Origin: a virus
Length of the DNA stretch: 29,808 bases
Strand: one strand, 5' to 3'
IMG/VR virus record: IMGVR_UViG_3300033153_001221
Span: 1 to 29,808 of that record
Below, in pieces: positions 25,119-29,808 of this stretch. Made by a program: the position numbers and the translations under genes. Position 1 is the stretch's first letter; the number at the start of each line of letters is the position of its first letter. Under the pieces are notes generated by a model. It was not told where the DNA came from. It searched no databases and worked only from the letters and a program-made list of their open reading frames with translations.

Positions 25119-25559
25119 CTATGCTGAAGGTAAAGTTACGTCGAAGCTTGTGATCGTCTGCACAGCAGAAACTACGATCGCTGTCGAGCTCATATTCAAC
25201 TCACCGCCAGATGTAGCGATAGCGCCATCCATACGTGAATCAGTTGTGCTCGCTAATGACGGATCATCAGTTGCTTCGAATAAACGGAAATAGCCTGCAG
25301 TACCGGTAGCGCCTGCTGTGCCTGACCATGTTTCTGCGACGGCCTTTGATATCACACCAGCGACAGGAACGTCGAAGTTAATACCTACAGCAGCGCCATC
25401 AGAATAGATCGTTGCCAGCAAAGTGCCTGACGCCGGATCGTCCGGGCTAGTTGGTTGAGAACCGCTGTAAATGTTAACGAACGACGCGGTAAACTCAGTT
25501 TTAAAATCTGCGGTACCCAAGAGTGCTTGGCGCAGGCCTGTTGATAAACGTAATGCCAT
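25119..25559 (-). CDS. Small virion protein, paralogue 1 of a tandem pair
   Basis: A 146-residue beta-rich protein, preceded by an AGGA ribosome site seven bases before ATG. It starts with a short helix (STGLRQALLG) and a conserved IYSGSQPTSPDDPASGTLLAT segment, then GYFRLFEATDD and an MSSTAIVV stretch, and ends in alternating beta residues (FDVTLPSA). The next gene encodes a protein of the same length with the same blocks in the same order, so the two arose by duplication. Similar IYSG.QPTS..D...GTLL proteins are frequent in phage structural regions, but I know of no proven function. Position just after the nozzle gene suggests a tail-associated or fibre-anchoring part. The duplication is directly visible; the role is inferred. 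Confidence 0.72.
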   Translation of the reverse strand: MALRLSTGLRQALLGTADFKTEFTASFVNIYSGSQPTSPDDPASGTLLATIYSDGAAVGINFDVPVAGVISKAVAETWSGTAGATGTAGYFRLFEATDDPSLASTTDSRMDGAIATSGGELNMSSTAIVVSAVQTITSFDVTLPSA

Positions 25560-25569
25560 TATTCTATCC

Positions 25570-26793
25570 TCACTTTTGGATAACTGAAATTATATGATTT
25601 TGACCATCTTCTTGTCGGAACATAGCCGTGCCTTTTAAACCTTTAGGAATCGTTACATCTGACTGTGTCAGGTTGTTTACCGAACCATCCGGCATACCTA
25701 CACAAAGCCCTTTGTGGCTCATCCATGCTGGGAGTATATCAGAAATTGACCCGTCTCCAAGCAACGCACCATCAATATGTGTGCGCGTCCCTATTACTGC
25801 TCCATACGGCGCTACGATGTCCATCTCTGCTTTTTCTAGCGTATCGCCTTTTATGTAGTACGTCAGCTTATCGGTACATACAAAAACTCCGCCCTCGAGC
25901 ACTGCGATTATCGTAACCGGTGCCGGGAGCTGATATGTTATTTCCAGATCTACGTGCTCAGGTGCGTACGGATCTGACATGAATACGAGGTTGCCCTTCG
26001 CATACATCATGCGGTTGTTTCGTCCCATGGCAACTACATCAAATGCAGGCGGTGGGACTTTGAACTGATTGCGTAGTGCTCGCTGTAAGAAGTTCGCATG
26101 CGCTGTGTAGCTGGTATTACCTGTCGTGTTGTCAGTCTGCATCGCGAAATACAGCGTTGAGCCGTTCGGACGTGAGCAGTATATGTTGATCGCTACGACC
26201 CCAGCATTCGTGCTGGCGGTATGGGTTAGAGTGATTCCAGATAAATCTTGACTTAGATCAACTATTGTAGCGATGCTCGCACCGCTCTCGAAGCCATCAC
26301 TGCGCACATACGTGCAGGCGACCTGATAGCGACCGGCTGTCATCTGTCCTACTTTCGCAGGTATCTCATTGGCTACCACTTTGGGCGGTGGCTGCACGCC
26401 CAGCTCTACGCTAGTATTATCGATCACCTTGCCTGTCTCCACACCGTTGGAATAGATCACATCTGGTGTCGCATCATTCGCGCACAGCATGCCTGTCTGC
26501 GTCAGCCCAGAGCGTAGCGCTGTTGGGTTGAATGTCTCGTCTACAGCAACGAGAGTATCTCCTTGTAGTAGAAGCAAGTGGTCATTATTACCCCATGCAG
26601 CGTCCACCGTGCCAGAGCCCAGAGCGAGCGCCGAAGTAGCGCCCTTACGGCGCTTAACTTTATTCTGTCGTGTGATGTCAACATTGAGCGCCGTAACGAG
26701 GCCTGAATTACCGACCTCGACAGGGTCATCGACTGTCGATAGCCCGGGAAACTTATTGACCGTTACTGTGGGCATCTCTGAATTTCTGGACAT
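25570..26793 (-). CDS. Tail nozzle-like protein (short tail tube)
   Basis: A 407-residue beta-rich protein likely to form the distal tube (nozzle) of a short tail, comparable in role to T7 gp12 or P22 gp10. The N-terminus reads FPGLSTVDDPVEVG followed by ALNVDITRQNKVKRRKG, a pattern seen at the start of such proteins, in which the basic NKVKRRKG turn follows the first propeller strands. Later parts show repeating hydrophobic strands with TYVRSDGFESG, DVVAMGRNNRMMYAKGNLVFMSDP and a LTYYIKGDT hairpin, consistent with a propeller-like platform. It is translationally coupled (TAATG) to the adaptor gene and followed by two small paralogues. The role rests on fold-type pattern and gene order; a generic minor virion protein remains possible. 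Confidence 0.6.
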   Translation of the reverse strand: MSRNSEMPTVTVNKFPGLSTVDDPVEVGNSGLVTALNVDITRQNKVKRRKGATSALALGSGTVDAAWGNNDHLLLLQGDTLVAVDETFNPTALRSGLTQTGMLCANDATPDVIYSNGVETGKVIDNTSVELGVQPPPKVVANEIPAKVGQMTAGRYQVACTYVRSDGFESGASIATIVDLSQDLSGITLTHTASTNAGVVAINIYCSRPNGSTLYFAMQTDNTTGNTSYTAHANFLQRALRNQFKVPPPAFDVVAMGRNNRMMYAKGNLVFMSDPYAPEHVDLEITYQLPAPVTIIAVLEGGVFVCTDKLTYYIKGDTLEKAEMDIVAPYGAVIGTRTHIDGALLGDGSISDILPAWMSHKGLCVGMPDGSVNNLTQSDVTIPKGLKGTAMFRQEDGQNHIISVIQK

Positions 26794-27503
26794 TACAAAC
26801 CGCCATACCTGACAGTCGAAGTAGTTGCTGAGTATCGTTTACGTTTCATGTCTCGTTTTACGTCGAGGTGAAACTCTCTGGCTTCTCCCTTAGCGCGATC
26901 TGCGAGATCCTGTTCAAATGTATCGACGTCGTTTTTGCTGTACGCCAGATACTTCATATACAGTATTAGCCCACGCTGATATTCAGTTTCGATGATCTCA
27001 AAACTAGCTGAATCTTCCGTGATGTCCTTGAGTGGTAGGCGATAAACCTGCAATTCCAATGTGTCGTCGATGACGGGTATGCTAGCAAGACGACCTTTGT
27101 TCTGCTCCATGTCAGTGACAAGGAAGCGAGGCGTACCGACAGCTTGTTGCCAGCGGTAGGTCGTAGTGAAATTAAACGGGGAGCCGTAGGTGTCGATCGT
27201 ATTAGGCTGATCTTCCATCTGCGCAAACGTGACCGGTGTAACCTTATGGCCTGTGCTCAATAGTTGAGCAATGCGTATCTTAGTAACACGAGGGTCGAGT
27301 GCAACCCATGGATCGTCAGCTGTAATAGCGACCTGCGCTATCTCTGCAGTAGACGCATCAGAGAAATAATCTGTCTTACGCGCAAACTGCTTTTGCGATT
27401 CGTCCAGATAGTGATAAACCTCGAGCGTATTCCACAGTGGGTCAGCCTCATCAGTGTCATCTACAGTAAGTCGAAATAGCTCAACTACATCTTCTGGCGT
27501 CAC
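26793..27503 (-). CDS. Head-to-tail adaptor protein (SU10 adaptor-like)
   Basis: A 236-residue protein matching the phage adaptor family typified by the SU10 adaptor, which forms the ring joining portal to tail in short-tailed phages. Supporting features are the helical N-terminus with DPLWNTLEVYHYLDESQKQFARKTDYF, then an ALDPRVTKIRIAQL strand-helix, an LELQVYRLPL strand, and a C-terminal helix leading into a basic tail (DVKRDMKRKRYS). The start codon is GTG at 27501-27503, chosen because an AGGAG site lies six bases upstream and the ORF is closed soon before it. The stop shares TAATG with the next gene, which encodes a nozzle-like protein; adaptor followed by nozzle is the expected assembly order. 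Confidence 0.75.
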   Translation of the reverse strand: MTPEDVVELFRLTVDDTDEADPLWNTLEVYHYLDESQKQFARKTDYFSDASTAEIAQVAITADDPWVALDPRVTKIRIAQLLSTGHKVTPVTFAQMEDQPNTIDTYGSPFNFTTTYRWQQAVGTPRFLVTDMEQNKGRLASIPVIDDTLELQVYRLPLKDITEDSASFEIIETEYQRGLILYMKYLAYSKNDVDTFEQDLADRAKGEAREFHLDVKRDMKRKRYSATTSTVRYGGL

Positions 27504-27541
27504 AACGCTCTCCTATCTTTTAAAAAACCTACGTATCCACG

Positions 27542-27868
27542 CTATAAAGCGCTTAAACCAGTTGGTGGCTTTGGGACTGCCACCACGATCTCGAAAGACA
27601 GAGGCGCAGAATAATCACTCTCGCGCCCCTCTGTATCGACGTCCGTGATATACATATCATACACGCCTTCTGCCAGAGGCGTACCCAGATCAGAGATCGG
27701 CATACTAAAGTCGTATGCCTCTGCTGTAGCCGTAAACACTGGCGCTGTAGGCGGACTGCCAGCAATCTCGATGTATACGTTGTACCCACGACGATCTGCC
27801 GGTAAGTACGGCGTATTATCTTCGCGTTCGTTAGAGCCTACCCAGCTCAGGTTTGTCGGGTTGATCAT
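27542..27868 (-). CDS. Stand-alone fibronectin type III-like protein
   Basis: A 108-residue protein that reads as a single fibronectin type III-like beta sandwich. It opens with NPTNLSWVGS, has a central GYNVYIEIAG strand followed by a YDFSMPISDL stretch, and then EGVYDMYITDVDTEGRES, the usual strand-F/G pattern. It ends in a proline-containing linker (VAVPKPPTGLSAL) that itself resembles the start of another FnIII domain, as if cut from a longer array. FnIII domains are common as surface additions to phage head and tail proteins, where they are thought to aid weak binding to cells or glycans. Here the domain is a gene of its own, coupled by ATGA to the upstream gene and followed by the adaptor gene. 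A decoration or attachment role is inferred. Confidence 0.7.
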   Translation of the reverse strand: MINPTNLSWVGSNEREDNTPYLPADRRGYNVYIEIAGSPPTAPVFTATAEAYDFSMPISDLGTPLAEGVYDMYITDVDTEGRESDYSAPLSFEIVVAVPKPPTGLSAL

Positions 27869-28482
27869 TTAGCTGCCTTTTTCTTAGGTGCTGCTTTTTT
27901 CGGTGCCGGTGCTTTAGTTTCTTCTTTAGCAAGCACTACTTCCTCAGTGCCCGGGCCTTCTGCGCCAGCCGCTTCTTTTTTAACTATAGCGGCGCCCTCA
28001 GCAGCGACGTCCTTATCTTCGGCTGCGGTCTGTTCGCTCGCAATTTCGGCTTTCTCTTCCTTTGTTATTGTCAGATTGCTCGGATCTTTTTTCGATGCTA
28101 GCTTCTGTGCCCGTGCCACCCAGATGGCGTTACGTTCGTTCATCTCCAAATCGATGCCGGTTACGCGAAAAATCGCCTTGAGTGACGGTAAGCCGTCCGC
28201 GCCAAAAGACATACGGTTATTGTCAGCTACCAGTTTGTCCATGGCACGTGTGATTGTTTCCGCACGTTCTTCGCCTTGGATCTCAGCTTGGCGAGCATAT
28301 GGTGCATCAACGTGCTCTACGCTATCTTCATCAAGTGCTACAGCGCCACAGCGCATAGCTTCTGTGTGCAGTAGAGGAGGGACGAATTGCGGTACGTCCT
28401 TCTTAAACTCTACGCCATATCCGAAACCTGAAACGTTGAAGTCCCGCTTCATCACGAACATATTTTTATTATCTTCACTCAT
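27865..28482 (-). CDS. Head-region protein with Lys/Ala/Pro-rich C-terminal tail
   Basis: A 205-residue protein of unknown function, first gene after the capsid terminator, with a GAGGG ribosome site seven bases before ATG. Residues 1-125 look globular: a beta-type start (MKRDFNVSGFGYGVEFKKD), a VPPLLHTEAMRCGAVAL segment, and a helical middle. From about residue 130 the chain is charged and low-complexity, alternating Glu/Lys/Ala, and ends in a histone-H1-like APKKAAPKKKAAK tail. Such tails usually bind nucleic acid or remain disordered, so contact with packaged DNA is possible. Its stop overlaps the next start by ATGA. Position between capsid and adaptor genes suggests a head-completion or virion-assembly role. 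The function is inference; I do not recognise the family with certainty. Confidence 0.72.
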   Translation of the reverse strand: MSEDNKNMFVMKRDFNVSGFGYGVEFKKDVPQFVPPLLHTEAMRCGAVALDEDSVEHVDAPYARQAEIQGEERAETITRAMDKLVADNNRMSFGADGLPSLKAIFRVTGIDLEMNERNAIWVARAQKLASKKDPSNLTITKEEKAEIASEQTAAEDKDVAAEGAAIVKKEAAGAEGPGTEEVVLAKEETKAPAPKKAAPKKKAAK

Positions 28483-28493
28483 GTTTTACCCTC

Positions 28494-28532
28494 AAAATTT
28501 ATAAAAATACCGGGGCCGAAGCCCCGGTATTT
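28494..28532 (-). terminator. Intrinsic terminator with UUCG tetraloop
   Basis: The arms at 28505-28516 and 28521-28532 form a perfect 12-bp inverted repeat around a 4-base loop. Read on the minus strand the loop is TTCG closed by a C-G pair, the exceptionally stable C(UUCG)G tetraloop. A T-rich run (ATTTTTATAAATTTT) follows on the minus strand only, which sets the direction. It lies 20 bases after the stop of the small head protein gene and just upstream of the ribosome site of the 205-aa gene, so it separates the capsid pair from everything downstream. No convincing promoter lies between hairpin and next gene, so some read-through is expected. Confidence 0.9.
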
Positions 28533-28551
28533 AATGCTTCAAAAACAACCG

Positions 28552-28947
28552 TTATGGCTGATTCTCGTTGGCACGAGAAGTGATGATATACATCAATTCA
28601 AGATAGCCTGCGCCAGTAGCGGGAGTGCCGCCACCAGATGTCCACGTTAGCTGTACAACGTCGCCCAGTGTCTGTTCAACACCAGTTGGCACTAAGTCGG
28701 TAAGACCTGTTGCCTGCACGTTAGTAGCACCTAATGGAGCCCCGCCGCCAGTTACTTCGATTGTGTCCGAAGTAGTGGAGTCGAAGACTTCAGTGATAAC
28801 CATCGTACCCGAAAGTACGATAGCGCCGATAGGCAGGTCGACAGCTTCGACGGCTACACCGTCTTCCATCTCTGCGAGAGTGAAGACTTGGCGAGCTACC
28901 AAAGGCCATTGACGACCGTTGTTTTTGTTTGCTGTTGCGATAGCCAT
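28552..28947 (-). CDS. Small probable head (capsid-associated) protein
   Basis: A 131-residue protein encoded directly after the major capsid gene. The start is backed by an AGGGGG ribosome site about nine bases upstream of ATG. It begins with a polar segment (MAIATANKNNGRQWPL), has a predicted beta-rich body with alternating hydrophobic residues and Gly/Thr/Ala loops, and has no membrane segment or signal peptide. It shares the capsid transcript and lies before the terminator, so it is likely made in large amounts, as expected of a decoration or cement protein. That role is inferred from position, size and beta-rich composition; I do not recognise a catalytic motif or a named family. It could instead be a minor head protein or a capsid fibre base. 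Confidence 0.7.
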   Translation of the reverse strand: MAIATANKNNGRQWPLVARQVFTLAEMEDGVAVEAVDLPIGAIVLSGTMVITEVFDSTTSDTIEVTGGGAPLGATNVQATGLTDLVPTGVEQTLGDVVQLTWTSGGGTPATGAGYLELMYIITSRANENQP

Positions 28948-28961
28948 TTTAAACTACCCCC

Positions 28962-29808
28962 TTATGCTGGTTTCAATGCTACGTCGATAGTCAGAACACC
29001 GAAGTCTTCTGCAGTACCAGAGTAGATTGAGTTATAGACTGGTTTCTTCAGACCACAAATCTTACCAACAGAGATACCCTGTTGATTTTCGTAGTCGAAG
29101 CCCTTTTCTTCCCAGTACGGATCACCGATATCAGCGTAACCCATAGCTTGCGCGCCACACATCAAAACACGTGAACCGTCAACTAGACCACCAGTACCCC
29201 AAGCACCTGCCGCCGGAGCGTTTTTGGTGTTGTATACATGGCGATATTCGTAGATAGCTAGGCCATCAACATAGATGACGTTAGTGCCTTTGAACAGCGG
29301 GTTGCTCGCAGAACGAGGAAGTGCATCGCGCCATGCCTGATTGAACTTGGTGTCTTTCTTCAGGTTAGCGATGCTGATTGGATCCATGAAGACATTGTAC
29401 ATTTCTGTACCAGCTTCACCACGAATCGGACGGATATAGTTATCCACTGCGTATGCTTTCGCATCAAGCAGCATGTCGTAGGTAGGTGTGTCGCCGACTG
29501 TGAAGTTAGCTGATGTGTTCAGGTTGTCACCTGTATCAGCAGTCATCAAACCGGTTACGCTGTCCCAACGACAAGCACGACGAGCAGAAGGAGCCGTAAC
29601 GTCAGCAGCATACTCAAGGAACGGAAGATCCGAACCTACGCGTACAGCGCCTTTGTTAGTCTGACTATACGCAACGCCTGACAGTGTCAGGAACGCCAGT
29701 TGGTCCATACGATCGGCCAGCCAGTATGCCAGTACGTCCAGCGAGTTTTCGCGGAATGTAACAACAGACTTCTGATCAGCCATACGGCCTTCATGACGGT
29801 TAGCATGA
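28962..29808 (-). CDS. Major capsid protein, N4-gp56 family (5' end outside window)
   Basis: This protein forms the icosahedral shell of the phage head. The visible 281 residues match the C-terminal two thirds of the N4-gp56-type coat protein (DUF4043), usually near 380-400 residues. A segment of the form FRENSLDVLAYWLADRMDQ, a central block with VFMDPISIANLKKD, and a late QAMGYADIGDPYWEEKGFDY stretch are all typical. The ATG at 29783 is probably internal: the frame stays open upstream to the window edge (residues HANRHEGR precede it), and the family carries an R-x-GRM-type sequence there. The stop is at 28962-28964. A probable small head protein follows 14 bases downstream, and an intrinsic terminator closes the pair, consistent with very high expression. 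The family call is from recognised sequence pattern; the true start cannot be seen. Confidence 0.88.
   Translation of the reverse strand, partial: HANRHEGRMADQKSVVTFRENSLDVLAYWLADRMDQLAFLTLSGVAYSQTNKGAVRVGSDLPFLEYAADVTAPSARRACRWDSVTGLMTADTGDNLNTSANFTVGDTPTYDMLLDAKAYAVDNYIRPIRGEAGTEMYNVFMDPISIANLKKDTKFNQAWRDALPRSASNPLFKGTNVIYVDGLAIYEYRHVYNTKNAPAAGAWGTGGLVDGSRVLMCGAQAMGYADIGDPYWEEKGFDYENQQGISVGKICGLKKPVYNSIYSGTAEDFGVLTIDVALKPA

Noticed and set aside
27504-27560. Small hairpin (CGCT/AGCG) followed by TTTTTT before the adaptor gene
   Set aside because: The stem is only four base pairs and lies well away from the T run; too weak to call a terminator.
27865-27940. A-rich runs at the end of the 205-aa gene as a -1 frameshift site fusing the FnIII-like domain
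   Set aside because: The runs do not fit X XXY YYZ in the zero frame, and the FnIII-like frame has a TAA directly before its ATG, so a fusion product would end there.
28962-29783. ATG at 29783 as the start of the capsid gene
   Set aside because: The frame is open upstream to the window edge and the protein would lack the N-terminal third of the family.
1-29808. tRNA genes, CRISPR arrays, insertion sequences, integrase or attachment sites
   Set aside because: Nothing matching these was seen; gaps between genes are too short to hold them.

Overview
The window is a stretch of a tailed double-stranded DNA phage genome, or a prophage of one, carrying the late head, tail, lysis and fibre genes. 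Every convincing gene lies on the minus strand, so transcription runs from the right edge to the left edge. Genes are packed tightly: six neighbouring pairs share the stop/start TAATG, two pairs overlap by ATGA, and no gap exceeds about 70 bases. An inner-membrane plus outer-membrane-lipoprotein spanin pair points to a Gram-negative host. The N4-gp56-type capsid protein, SU10-type adaptor, nozzle-like protein and very large ejection-type proteins, with no tape measure or sheath, point to a short-tailed (podovirus-like) virion. I cannot name the phage or the host. No portal, terminase, replication, integrase or tRNA gene is visible; the packaging genes probably lie beyond the right edge.

Layout in order of transcription. 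(1) 29808-28552: major capsid protein (its 5' end is outside the window) and a small probable head protein, followed by a strong intrinsic terminator at about 28494-28532. (2) 28482-24667: head completion and tail tube, consisting of a 205-aa protein with a Lys/Ala/Pro tail, a lone fibronectin-III-like protein, an SU10-type adaptor starting with GTG, a nozzle-like protein and two tandem 146-aa paralogues. (3) 24653-19645: a 1054-aa repeat protein (ten propeller-like repeats, then 20-aa tandem repeats) and a 614-aa helical protein. (4) 19634-8735: a probable ejection module with a 609-aa basic protein, a 2018-aa polyvalent protein with an HEVGH metallopeptidase site and an LPD38-like end, and a 1011-aa protein of unknown family. 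(5) 8725-7343: lysis cassette of M15 endolysin, holin candidate and overlapping Rz/Rz1-type spanins. (6) 7362 to the left edge: the fibre and appendage module, with two fibre proteins sharing related N-terminal anchors, two small proteins with a VGxQGPxG collagen-like motif, a 94-aa HEKIH zincin-like protein, a 62-aa protein, a 652-aa beta-rich protein, a 109-aa protein and a partial gene running off the left end.

Inferred interplay: the capsid pair is expressed most strongly because the terminator limits read-through. The adaptor and nozzle build the short tail. The 614-, 609- and 2018-aa proteins probably travel inside the capsid and are ejected, the metallopeptidase perhaps acting on the wall, on virion partners or in the host. 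The two propeller proteins and the fibre proteins would contact the host surface, and the lysis cassette releases progeny.
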